This document shows positions 10,564 to 20,396 of a DNA stretch of 64,000 nt, piece after piece. This DNA comes from Branchiostoma floridae (taxonomy: Eukaryota > Chordata > Leptocardii > Amphioxiformes > Branchiostomatidae). How positions within the stretch are numbered: the stretch's first letter is position 1; each line of letters opens with the position of its first letter. The stretch covers positions 3,541,154 through 3,605,153 of the forward strand of contig NC_049995.1 in the NCBI RefSeq assembly GCF_000003815.2. Direction: 5' to 3'. Position numbers and translations under genes: made by a program. A model generated the notes under the pieces. That model saw nothing but the letters and a program-made list of their open reading frames with translations, did no database searches and had not been told where the DNA came from.

Positions 10564-13500
10564 GGATGGATAAATATATAGAAATTAGGTAGATAATAGA
10601 TGGATATCGCTAGATAGATAGCTAGATGGATGGACATGTAGCTAGATACAAGTGTGATTGAGTGAATGAGTGGTCGAAGGAGAGTTACTGAATGCGTGAG
10701 TGAGTGAGTGAGTCATTAAAAGAATGAATTAAATGAAGAGGTACAGGGCAACGGTGATATAGGACAAAGAAACCTATTCCACTTGGGGGCGACCTCGCTG
10801 TAATCAATGTGCATACAGCCTACACTTTAACAGACCGCATAACGAATTCCATACATATGTATAAGAAACGAGTCTTAATGCGCTTGTTGTCTTTTCTGTC
10901 ACATTTTCACATTTCACATTATATGATATTCCAATCATAGACCCTGGGACTACACACTTCCTATTTGTAGCGATGTCGCAGAGCGATGGTTATCTGGTAG
11001 GATCTTACTGTCTCTGTCACATTTGGCGAAAATCGATCGGAGGACGATTCTGCGGCAATCGCCTGAGCCTTATAATGATAACTTTATTGCACAACAATTT
11101 TTCAAGATTAAAAGTTTGGATTACATATGTGGCAGGGATGGTTATCAGGTGAAAAATACGCGCAACCCTCTGTTTGTCCCGATCTTCCATCGATACGCCC
11201 GAAGATCGTGGATAATGTGACAGGTTTATTAGGAACACGACTTACCAACATAAAGTCCAGAAACCTTCTTCTTGACGTTCTCGTCCAGATAGGCGACCCC
11301 CACAGTGAACATGGGGCCTCCACACAGGCACAGGAAGAACTGAGCCACCACGAACACGTACAGGTAGTTGCTCAGGTTGCTGTAGCTGTAAAAATATTCA
11401 GAGGAACTACCGTCAAAACTTTCCAAGACGATACAGTGCAATCAATGCAGAAAATTGTTTCAGAAGAAACATATGAATGTTATTCCTGAACACAGGTATA
11501 TTAGAAGCCAATAGATCAGAAATTCTGGCCTCCCGCTTCCATAAAAGGTACGCGTTCCCCATTCATTCATTGATGATTATAAGTATGAACAATGCTGGTT
11601 TATGTCAACCGACCTTTGGGTGGATCCTCCACATTGTTCAGGAGAGCTGCCATTGGTCGAGGATTGGCACAGAGTGTTGGGCATCGTCGATGACGTCATG
11701 TTCATGACGTAACTTCCACCAGGTGCTTTGTACGGTCCTAGTAAGTAAGATATCACGGACTTAAACATTTATTCTACACAGTACACCAAATAACGGATAT
11801 CGGAATACACCTTTCTCACGCGGCGGCCATGATAGATCTAAAACGAGTTCAATGCGGCAAACAAAAGACTGTCCATCATAATTAGAAGTCAATGATAACC
11901 TGCGAATTAGGAAAGCGACCAATAAGTGAATGGATGCAAACCCGTCAAAAATTTTCATTATTATGTTTTTGTTTTGCATCTCCCACGGGACTATGAGATC
12001 AGTGTACACTACTCTAAATTGCTACATCTTTCAGTGCATAACACTACTTGTAATATTTATTATTCCATCTTGTATTATAAAAATTGTGTGGTTTGGGGGA
12101 AAACTAAATGGGACCTGATTTTAGAAATAAGTTTTGTCTGTTTGCCTCATTGACCTCATCTTCGATCTATCATGGCCGCCGCGTGAGAAAGATGTATTAC
12201 ACAGCAGAAATGCTATTGTTGTAAGGTGAGAACATTTTGGTCATGTTGAATAGAAAAATAATATTTCAGACGAGTCCAATAGTAAGAACGTGCTTACTTA
12301 CTATTTGTTACCAACACAATTTTTAGAATGTTGTCATCTTCCAGATAAAAGGAAACCACCCAAATTGTCAAGCATTGATTTAAATACAATCCATAAATAG
12401 TTATTGATGGAGTTCAAGATAATTTAAAGGCGCCCAGAGCAGTTTTTGAGTCTTTTGAAATTTAATTTTCAAGACATTTTTACACACAGTAAGGTTAAAT
12501 AACACTATCTCATTGCATATCGACATTTATTGAGCAAAGATGAGACGTCGTTGGGTGGTGAGAACTTATTGAAAATCTGAGCGCTACACGTGCCATTATT
12601 TCAAATTTTCGGAACGCACGCGAACATGACAAATGAATCCCGAACGCTTCCGGAAATGTCGTCACTAGTTCGAATAAAGTTTCGATTTGCGAACGGGCGA
12701 ATCAGATTCAATTCGCTCGATGACCTCATGCGTTCGAAAATCTCCGAAAAGTACCGACGGGAAACCGTCAGTGGCTCGATCCTGTGCTGATTTATTGTAG
12801 GATATAATAAATCAAAGGGGTCCGTTTGCGGCATGTTTGTGCGTCCTTTTAAACGCTGAAAGTACGAAATAATGACACAAATGTGGTAGAATGGTGAAGT
12901 AAATGTCAATATCGTACCGATTGTCTCATCCAGAATATCCCCAATTTTAATGCACTAAAAACTGCTCTGGGCGCCTTTAACGAATTATAACTCAATCAGC
13001 GCCATGTTGGGTCAGCTGGTAAAGAGGTCAGCTGATCGGTGCAGGTACAAAGGTCAAACGTGGCATGACAGCAAAACGTGACTACGTAGTGATACAATTA
13101 TGATATAGACGAACCTTGTTCTAACATCGTGCCTTTACTCTCGTTGTTTTAAAAAAACGATAGATATCATTACTGTTAACATTTTGATTTTAAGTTATCG
13201 TTGCACAAAACTCTAAACGATGGCAGTACAGTTACGCTGCATTAGTTACGTTACTGTGCGGTCAATCTGTACCTAATTTGAACGGGATGGCGCTAAAAAG
13301 GCATTTTTGAGGATGGGCATGGGCTGCTGGCATTGTTTCTTCGCGCTGTTGGTTGACTATTAAAATCCTCAATCAACGTACCAGAGCGAGATTCGGGCCT
13401 AACTGCAAACGGTAAGGCTTTTCTCATTTTTTGAGTGTGTTTGATGCTGTTATGCTGTGTGGGATGGGGAGGGGGGCTTCGAATGATCGTGCACAGTTTT

Positions 13501-16022
13501 CTCTATTTGCCCGATCTGCTTGCAGAAATGATGTATGCTCAACATGATTCTGTTACTAGTATTTTTGCCGAGTTAAATGGGCTACACCTGAAACACGCTG
13601 CGCCTCAGGCTTTTTGTTTCATGTTAGTCACATCAATGACCCGAATGTTTTCCCTCGTCTACATTAGATAAACGCAATTTGGTAGCAAATAATTATGTCA
13701 CGGCAGGCTTCTAAGAGCTTTTCGTGCAAATTATTCAGCCTTTTACTAGGTAATTAAGAAATAAAACAAAGTCCAAAATAGAATTTTCTAAGATTACCTG
13801 TCCAGTAGTGTGGAGATGCAAACAGAAAGGCACCAATCCCGAACATTAAGACTCCAATGCCGATCAACTTGCCCTTAAAAAGTGAATGCGAAATGACATT
13901 AGGAACACAGACAGACATAGAAAGCTATGCTGCAGTACCATGAAAAGTCGCTAGGAAGTCCAGTAATACATATAGTTTTTTTTTTTTGCTGACAGCTTTG
14001 TACTCGCCAAATTCTATATAAAATATCCATTGACAACTTAAATAGTTATGCTATCCACCCTCAAACAAACTTGCAAACAAACAGATGAGCAACGCTGAAA
14101 TTCATTAACAAAGGACACGTAACCGTCTTTTTGATGGTAACTATACAAAGTAGTGAAATTTTCGTTGTTGCAATACACAGTTGTCCCCTAAAGTGTTGCT
14201 AAGCTTTCTATATATCCAAAAGACAAATCCTGAAAATGTCTAGATTTGGACACACAGTAAGTAATGTATCAGTCTAGCTGTGCTGAAGAACAGAACTCAG
14301 TTTTAACATTCCTCATGATCTCCTAATGGCTTGGTACAACTAACATGGCGGACAGTAAAAAATACATCACAATCACGTGACTACAGACAACCAATAGGGG
14401 CCAACCTTATGAGCCTTCCCGCCGATGTGCGTGATGATTGGCACCGTGATGAGCGCGAAGATCTGTGAGGAGCTGATAATGAAGCCACTCTGAGAACTCG
14501 ACATCTCGAATCGTTTCTCCAAGGTAGACACGATGCCGGGGATAAACGCAAAAGTTGTGCACTATGGAAAAGAGTTTGCAGTACTTATAGTTACCGAATG
14601 GTGGCGCTGTTGTACGTTTTCTGGTTTGATACTGGGAAAAGGAAATAATGATGAAGCCGCTCTGAGAGTTGGACATCTCAAACCGTTTCTCCAAGGTAGA
14701 CACGATGCCGGGGATGAACGCAAAAGTTGTGCACTACGGAAAACAAGACAATGCAGTACTTATAACCACCAAAAGGCGGCGCTATTGTACGTTTTAGTGG
14801 TTTGATGCTGGTAAAAGGGATTGATGATGAAGCCGCTCTGAGAGCTCGACATCTCGAATCGTTTCTCCAAGGTAGACACGATACCGGGAATGAACGCAAA
14901 AGTTGTGCACTACGGAAAACAAGAGAACGCAATATTTGTAACCACCAAAGGCACTGTTGTAAGTAACTTGTTTGATACAGGTGCTAGCTATAGGTAAAAG
15001 GGATTGATGATGAAGCCACTCTGAGAACTGGACATCTCGAACCGTTTCTCCAGGGTCGACACGATGCCGGGGATAAACGCAAAAGTTGTGCACTACGGAA
15101 AACAAGACAATGCAGTACTTATAACCACCAAAAGGCGGCGCTATTGTACGTTTTAGTGGTTTGATGCTGGTAAAAGGGATTGATGATGAAGCCGCTCTGA
15201 GAGCTCGACATCTCGAATCGTTTCTCCAAGGTAGACACGATGCCAGGGATAAACGCAAAAGTTGTGCACTACGGAAAACAAGAGAACGCAATATCTGTAG
15301 CCACCAAAAGGCGGCGCTGTTATGTTGTAGGTAACTAGTTTGATACAGGTGCTAGCTATAGGTAAAAGGGATCGATGATGAAGCCGCTCTGGGAACTCGA
15401 CATCTCGAATCGTTTCTCCAGGGTAGACACGATGCCGGGGATAAACGCAAAAGTTGTGCACTACGGAAAACAAGAGATTGTGCTACTTATGTAGTTATAG
15501 TACCAAATGGTGTCGTAGTTTTTACTCGTTTGATACTGGGAAAAGGGGATTGATGATGAAGCCACTCTGAGAATTCGACATCTCGAATCGTTTCTCCGGG
15601 GTCGACACGATACCGGGGATGAAAGCAAAAGTTGTGCACTACGGAAAACAAGTTCTTATTTTTACCAAAAGGCGGCGCTGTTGTAAGTTTCACTTGTTTG
15701 ATACTGTGGAAAGGGATTGTAAGATTGTGAGGTGTCTTTTGCAGTATTTTCAAGGATTTTTGACTATCACAATAAATAGACTACTCACATCCACATAGGC
15801 AGCGATACTCATGAAAAACAGCAGCCATCTTGAAGTGTTGAAGAACTGTAGGAAGTCAGGCGTGAAGCCGAACCAGCCGAACCGAAGACTTCCCTGCTTC
15901 TCCTTCAGAACTTGGTCCGTAGTCTGGAAGGGCTCGTATCGAGGCGTGGTGTCGAGCAGCGGCCGGGCTGTCTGATTTAGCGCCGCCTGGCGAAGATCTG
16001 GTAAACTGCTGAACATTGACAT
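3769..16022 (-). CDS. Gene B: OATP/SLCO solute carrier, complete, 14 coding exons, 695 aa
   Basis: Predicted plasma-membrane organic anion transporter of about twelve membrane segments. Coding exons in transcript order: 15789-16022, 14406-14561, 13798-13873, 11614-11737, 11246-11385, 10380-10482, 9371-9492, 7852-8031, 7363-7464, 6727-6922, 5804-5927, 5090-5286, 4595-4659, 3769-4037. All have consensus or near-consensus splice sites and the phases sum to 2088 nt, so the frame is intact. The length fits the family (roughly 640-720 aa). Seen: N terminus MSMFSSLPDLRQ, FGWFGFTPDFL before TM1, signature DPRWVGNWW (A of the usual GAWW replaced by N), an acidic run of glutamates in the intracellular loop, a Kazal-like domain with C-x3-C-x-C-x8-C-x10-C-x3-C, and the last membrane segment. 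Intron 1 holds an exon-derived tandem array. Start choice: the ATG follows an acceptor (tttttccag), and the same MSMFSSLPDLRQ start recurs in gene C. Substrate unknown. Confidence 0.9.
5639..5690 (-). repeat. Degenerate duplicate of the 3' end of the gene B Kazal exon
   Basis: On + the segment reads actcaccatggta...gtatac...aaaagcggtacag, echoing 5799-5833 (actcaccatggtggtata...caaagcggtacag). It is therefore a partial copy of the exon end plus its donor. It lies about 150 bp further into the intron and lacks the cysteine codons. Confidence 0.5.
5699..5803 (-). other. Intron block conserved between genes B and C
   Basis: These 105 bp match 22054-22157 in gene C at roughly 90% by eye, with the same start, donor and spacing. 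The neighbouring introns are not alignable. The similarity continues into the 3' half of the Kazal exon. A recent gene-conversion tract is the simplest reading. Confidence 0.75.
5804..5927 (-). CDS. Gene B Kazal-like extracellular loop exon
   Basis: It encodes MACSSSCACADSLHDPVCGE followed by a QSPCHAGC block. This is the Kazal-type module that defines extracellular loop 5 of OATPs and is needed for surface expression in studied members. The exon ends in phase 0 at ATG|GTGAGT. The next exon opens with the IYSDCSC pair of cysteines that completes the loop. The 3' half and the following 105 bp of intron closely match gene C. Confidence 0.92.
5973..6140 (+). repeat. E-box-rich dispersed repeat, copy 1
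   Basis: Four CACGTG hexamers lie at 5973, 5981, 5997 and 6014. They are followed by sequence (gtgattgg, attgatccagaag, tggtcgtt, aaatttgat, gtgttgaaagaaag-like) that is also present in the same orientation at 59089-59270 in gene E. The shared block lies in an intron in both cases, so it is a dispersed element and not coding. Confidence 0.6.
6344..6542. mobile_element. MITE with 10-bp target-site duplication
   Basis: The element spans 6354-6532 (179 bp) and is flanked on both sides by gtctaaggcc. The termini are inverted: ggGTGTGCCTAAATACCACAAAC-type sequence at the left, its complement at the right. The arms contain repeated accacaaacg motifs and would fold into one long hairpin. No coding capacity, so it is non-autonomous. 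It lies in an intron of gene B. The superfamily is not assignable. Confidence 0.8.
7140..7325 (+). repeat. Retroelement-like 3' end in a gene B intron
   Basis: A low-complexity stretch with acaattcagccttttggctg and then aatcaataaacc has the look of a non-LTR retrotransposon 3' end. Identification is by style only; no reverse transcriptase is present. Confidence 0.3.
8100..8485 (-). repeat. SINE-like repeat, copy 1
   Basis: On the minus strand the element has a tRNA B-box-like ggttcgaaacc and, just downstream, cttgggaaaggcacttaac. The second motif recurs at 37950-37975 (-) and, in modified form, at 48765-48790 (+), so it is a dispersed family core. A good B box suggests derivation from a tRNA. 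It lies in a gene B intron. Confidence 0.6.
8654..9227. mobile_element. Fold-back element with terminal minisatellites
   Basis: Inverted termini (ggtaacaggttg... at 8662 and ...caacctgtaacc ending 9219) enclose arrays of a 15-16-bp unit, TTGCGAACTGACATTG. There are only a few units at the left and about ten at 9070-9205. The flanks atcagggc and atcaggac are an imperfect 8-bp target-site duplication. Inner arms (gttagaaatc/gatttctaac) are also inverted. The core, 8830-8950, is GC-rich and noncoding. It lies in a gene B intron. Confidence 0.75.
9371..9492 (-). CDS. Gene B exon with the OATP signature
   Basis: It encodes AGLTPWDPRWVGNWWLGFPV and then a membrane segment ending FPKKLPG. The family consensus at the extracellular edge of TM6 is D-x-R-W-I/V-G-A-W-W-x-G-F/L. 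Here, and in gene C, asparagine replaces the alanine. In genes D and E the signature and the preceding segment sit on a single 219-bp exon, whereas here an intron separates them. Confidence 0.9.
10530..10628. repeat. GATA microsatellite
   Basis: A run of tagatagatagata units decays into gatggatgga and related variants. It lies in the intron between gene B exons 10380-10482 and 11246-11385. Confidence 0.9.
11806..12196. mobile_element. MITE with TA target-site duplication
   Basis: Inverted termini of about 33 bp, with the shared core tttctcacgcggcggccatg. The left starts after TA at 11806-11807 and the right ends before TA at 12195-12196. A TA duplication fits the Tc1/mariner type. The 387-bp interior is AT-rich without a transposase. 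It lies in a gene B intron. Confidence 0.75.
12424..12980. mobile_element. MITE with TTAA target-site duplication
   Basis: Termini AGGCGCCCAGAGCAGTTTTT (12428) and the reverse complement (ending 12976) are each bounded by TTAA. TTAA duplications are typical of piggyBac-type elements. The 549-bp interior has no convincing transposase; the longest minus-strand frame (about 100 codons) resembles nothing I know. It lies in a gene B intron. Confidence 0.8.
14406..14561 (-). CDS. Gene B coding exon 2, the only complete copy of a locally amplified exon
   Basis: This phase 0-0 exon of 52 codons encodes CTTFAFIPGIVSTLEKRFEM and then a segment ending HIGGKAHK, covering TM1 to the loop before TM3 in OATP topology. 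Gene C has the same exon at 27038-27196 (53 codons). Six partial copies of its 5' part lie upstream in the transcript (14649-15638). This is the last acceptor the spliceosome would meet and the only one joined to a donor in frame. Confidence 0.88.
14477..15720 (-). repeat. Tandem array of exon-derived units (six truncated copies of exon 2)
   Basis: A unit of 172-192 bp repeats from exon 2 outward. The shared gaagcc marker occurs at 14481, 14653, 14829, 15012, 15188, 15380 and 15558. Each extra unit carries an acceptor (ccgtag), then about 85 nt matching the 5' part of exon 2, then intron-like sequence with an AAAGGCGGCGC-type block. None has the 3' half or the donor. Units at 14829 and 15188 are almost identical, and units at 15012 and 15380 share a private stretch (aggtgctagctataggtaaa). 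That implies two-unit duplications on top of single-unit ones. Confidence 0.9.
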
Positions 16023-16024
16023 GG
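15789..16024 (-). CDS. Gene B first coding exon
   Basis: The ATG lies two bases after an acceptor (tttttccag), so the 5' leader is on a separate upstream exon. It encodes the cytoplasmic N terminus, LLDTTPRYEPF and RFGWFGFTPDFLQFFNTSRW, and the start of TM1. It ends in phase 0 at GTGGAT|GTGAGT. Gene C has the same exon at 27643-27876, also 234 coding bases. Confidence 0.9.
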
Positions 16025-17820
16025 CTGGAAAAAATGGACGAGAGTACTGTAAGTCTTTACATGTTCGTCGCTGTGCTTTTATTTTCACAGTCTAAAATCG
16101 CGCTCCTAGCGGCCGGCCTTACCATTGCCACCACCTAGTAGGGGGTCATTAACCCCAGCCAGCGAGAGATTGTGTAAACACAGGCTATGGTAATTCTATG
16201 ACGCTGCGAACATGCATCTAGTGCATCACTACTGTACTTAAGAATACTATTGGTACAATTACAGATTTAAAACAACGCGAAAAACTCTTCCCTCCACTAT
16301 CGTGAAATTGGACCCACTCTAAAATAAACGAATTTACGGTATTTCAAATGTCTGACCTTGAAAATCCAATCCGTTCATTTTTTTTTTCAGAAAACGAAGT
16401 AAATCATTACGTACAATTCGTTCGATTCGATGTTCGATTCGACTTAGTTTCATGAACACAAGATAAGAAAGCCACTGGAGAGGGAGGTGGCTATCGTCAG
16501 CAAGATTTGAATCACGAAAGCTAGTAACAGCAGTAGAACAAATTCGAATCTTGCATTCTTTACATAGGCTTAGGTGGTTATACCGGTTGTGCGTTAAACA
16601 TGTAGAAAATCCTTGTGCACTCAACCTGAGATAAGAAAACATCGAACCAGAATAAATTACAACAAAAGATTGGCTGTGAATGCCAAAATGCTCGTCAAGT
16701 ATTTCAAAACTCTTCGGTGGAAAACGTGGGAGGAAAAGATAAAAGAAGTCGTCATAACTTAAACATGTCCACCGTCGTCGTACTGTTTTGCTTTGCTCAA
16801 TTTCACCGATTTTAGGAACATGTAGCTCATAATATGCTATTTCGATTCTTACGAAAGAGAGTAAGATATTGAATTTGTTTAACATACAATGGCAAAGAGA
16901 ACTAAGCGTGAGAGGAATACTGATTAATTCTGCCCTAGTCCTGTAAATATCTACATGTCCAAATAACGTTTTAAAAGCAGGTAAGAAGTTTTCTAACTGA
17001 ATAAACAACAACTAAAGTTCACTGCCCTGAAGACATTTAACAAACAAAACAATGACTACATGAGGTCTTTCCACAGCTGTGCACACGGACTGCTTGTTTA
17101 CCCGTCTTTCAAGGTATGTCACAAATCATGTGTCATAGGTTTAAAGCCCAGTGTGTTAACAACACACCACATGGCGGTCATTTTATCTAGAATCTCACCC
17201 GAATCTGTCACTTATGAATTCATATTAGTCTAAAACAGTTTTAACTGAGGAAATCTGATGAAAAAACGATGTGATTCATATAGGAGCTAACTAATAACAC
17301 TTTCTGTGACAAATTTACACAAATTGTGCGTTCAACGGTTTAAAGCAAGAATGCATGGCAAGGAAAAATTGCGATTTAGGACCACAATGATCATGACTCG
17401 TTTTTCTTAATAGCAAAAGTAAATGTTTAACAACAGTTAACGGCTCAGGAAACGTACCCCAAACAATTGAATTATGACCAGGCAATTATGATATTAAAGT
17501 ATTGTGAAATGATACGCACCAATGTGCATTGAACAAAAGTATATATCTCTGTGACATAAAACAAAGAGAGCATTTTTAAAATCACCACCTATACATCTAT
17601 CGCCATTGTGAAAGATAATCCCTATTCGATGACCTATAATCACTGGATCCCTAAACAAGACAACTTTTACTTTTAGTACGTTTACTACCAGTAAAGTGGA
17701 TGCAATGAAGGGTAACTTACATGTTTGGCTATCACAAAATGTATATTCTAACCATGAAAATACTCATAATCCTATAAGAAATCACGTACGATAAAGAAGT
17801 GAGTGTAAGAGAGACCTTAC

Positions 17821-17910
17821 CTTGAACACCTGTGCAAAGACTACTGTAGGTTTTACCTTGGGCCCGGGCACGCACTCTTGTAGGTAGAGAATACACGGGT
17901 CAGCAGTTGA
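17821..17910 (-). other. Putative 5' untranslated exon of gene B
   Basis: A strong donor (CAAG|GTAAGG) lies about 1.8 kb upstream of the first coding exon. The sequence before it, ACAGGTGTTCAAG, resembles the end of the equivalent gene C exon, ACAGGTGTATAAG at 29205. The similarity supports a shared untranslated first exon. The upstream limit (transcription start) cannot be read and 17910 is nominal. Confidence 0.5.
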
Positions 17911-20396
17911 GGTCAACGTCCTGTTGGGCGCATCTTTTTTGGACGTGACATCATATCTTAGTCATCGAATACATCAATTAAAACTTTGGATGTTATTTTC
18001 TTTCCTGAGTCGGCCAATAATGATAAGGCCACAGCAAGTAGATTTTATGGATGGCATCAGCGCGCGCATTAATTTTTGCCTGATTTCAGAAAAAAATAAC
18101 AAGATTTTTTTCTTCTGCAGGGATGGTCAACGTGAAGATAAAGTACCAAAATGAGCAAATGTGTTGTGTTGTAGCCTAATAATTGTACTTGTAGAAGTGA
18201 CACTTGCGAGGTAGCCAGGACTGTAGTTGAAGAAATGCAACTTATTGGATCGTTGTAAAAGTGACACCAACATGGAAGCTATGAGTGTGGTTACCAACTT
18301 TGTTGGTGATGCCAGTCTACCACACTAGTGTCACTTTTACCACACCAGTACATGTCTTAGATACACAAATAAATTTCTTGTTGGCTCTGATACCACCTTT
18401 TGTCCCTTTAATTCTTTTACATCAGTCATCACAGCTTTATGGTGCCTATTTTTGAAAATGTAGCCATCATGTGTTTTTTTCACCCATCTTGTTTTTTTTC
18501 GCCCTATCGAACTATTTTGGCAGTCTGCAGAGGATGTCATCCATAAAATTTACTTGCTGTGGTCTAAATACATACATCGTATTGCTACCGCAAGAATGGT
18601 TGTTTAAAAGTCAGTGACCTTTTAGTAACTTTTCCTCTTGAGCGCACACATGTCAGTGTGCGATATCAATCACAATGGTTCTCCATTTCTGGCCCGGAGC
18701 ATCTTTAACTCAAAGGACCCCTTGTTGTATGAAAGGGCTCGAAATTCATTGTTTGTACCGTACATTATATACAAACGTGTGTGTCCTCGATCACGGTGCT
18801 TCAAAGTTCTGCTCTTGGTGTCTTTATTATGGTTCCTTATTTTGGACGACAGGGCTCGAAACTCACTGTCTCTATCGTATACGATATATAATTCATGACA
18901 ACACGATTATTCGTCTTCAATGTATGAATATTATATTAATGTCTTATATGATTGTTTCAATTATCGAACGGCAAGCACCGCAGTTGAAAAAAAAACTCTT
19001 ATTTCCTTCTATCGTGAAACTAAGTCCCGCGAAAATAAGAGACCCAACATTGTGTTTGTTAAAATGTAATGTCTTTTCGAGCATGTAGACACAGAGTCAC
19101 AAAGAGACTGAGGTATGTATACCAGTTTTAGACTAGAGTAGACACCTTTGAAATTGTTTCTTATTCTTTATCTGAATCTCTCATGTTACCTGCAATTAGC
19201 CCAGGGCAAGAATTTGCAACAAACTTTATATATAAGGCTCTGATCTCGTTATCCCAAACCAAAGATAGATAAGCATATTACTAATAAGTACAATGTAGTA
19301 TGAACAGGTCATCTACCACGAACAACCTCTGTTTTCAAAATAAAGAACATTTAGTTGTCAAACATTAGAGGACCAGCTATATACACATTCTATACATAAA
19401 CAATCATTTGTTACGTACAAATATCTCCTTCTTACCGGAAAAAAATTATTAAGACATCAAGTGTTGATTAGTTCAAGCACACCTCTAGTTGTAACACCAA
19501 ATAAAACATATGTCGTATTATGGCCAAATAAAAACAACAACAACGTAAAGATTGATACACAGTTATGCATCTATATACAGATTGCTAACTGAGTTCTATG
19601 AAGGTCTTTAAAGACAAAACGTGCATGAGGAATACTACATGAAGATCTGGAATAGGGTATCCTTAGACTATCAATAAAAATGTGAGAAGAAAGAGGGTTC
19701 AATAGTTACACTAATTCAACGATATGCATTTCATCTGAAACCTTAAATGTCCCTTAACTATCATATTTCACATGTAAAGCAAAAGTAGTCCATTGTTTAT
19801 AATATACATATATCATGTTCAAGATATGGCATGATTATTAAATATACTGTAAAGTCAATATTTTTTGTTCCTGCATTTATCCTGTCAAATAAACAGTTAA
19901 AATGCGAATCATACAACGATTACGTTATCAGAAAGTTACTGAATACGTAAATAAGGTTGAATACTGCAATTTGGAATCGTTTGATAATTGAATAAAGTTG
20001 CATCCAACTATTGCTTTCGCTTACTGATTCGAGTTATATTTGAATAAGCGCGAAAAATCATTTAACAGTCTAATATTCTAGATTACAAAGGAACACACGG
20101 ATCATAGAACAGAACTTCTGTTACTTCTAATCTAGTGGGAGGGTGCCACAAGCTATCTGCTACGTTTGATATCCACAGAGCCACATGTTGGAAATCTGCA
20201 TAATGTTGCGTCGTAGAAAAGTCTATTAATTGCTTGGCAAATACTTCTGTAGTATCATAGTCAAAACTTTTGGTAAGGCCATTTTTTGTGTTGTCAACTG
20301 CACCTTTAGTCTCTCTCTCTCTTTTTCCCTCTCTCTTTCTCCCTCTCTTTTTCCCTCTCTCTCTTTCTCCCTCTTTCTCTCTCTCCCTCCGTTAGT
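17911..20396. other. Intergenic region between gene B and gene C, no gene seen
   Basis: This region should contain the gene B promoter and the 3' end of gene C. It is AT-rich. A near-duplicate pair of about 75-bp segments (18727-18790 and 18853-18905, each with agggctcgaa and a gtacg/atacg-tata motif) is present. No coding exon of the SLCO family, or of anything else, was found. Confidence 0.6.
20309..20390. repeat. Pyrimidine (CTCT/TTCC) tract in the gene C 3' flank
   Basis: An almost pure C/T run on +, GA-rich on the transcribed minus strand, starts a few bases beyond the gene C stop codon. The stop itself lies in AAATAAAC, so a canonical AATAAA overlaps the termination codon immediately before this tract. 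Confidence 0.85.

Noticed and set aside
12601-12909. Frame of about 100 codons inside the TTAA-flanked element as a transposase
   Set aside because: Too short, and no catalytic motif can be seen.
14407-15473. Open frames of 98-165 codons through the exon-2-derived array as a separate gene
   Set aside because: They read the repeat unit in a frame different from the true exon and have no start or splice context; kept only as a note in the array finding.
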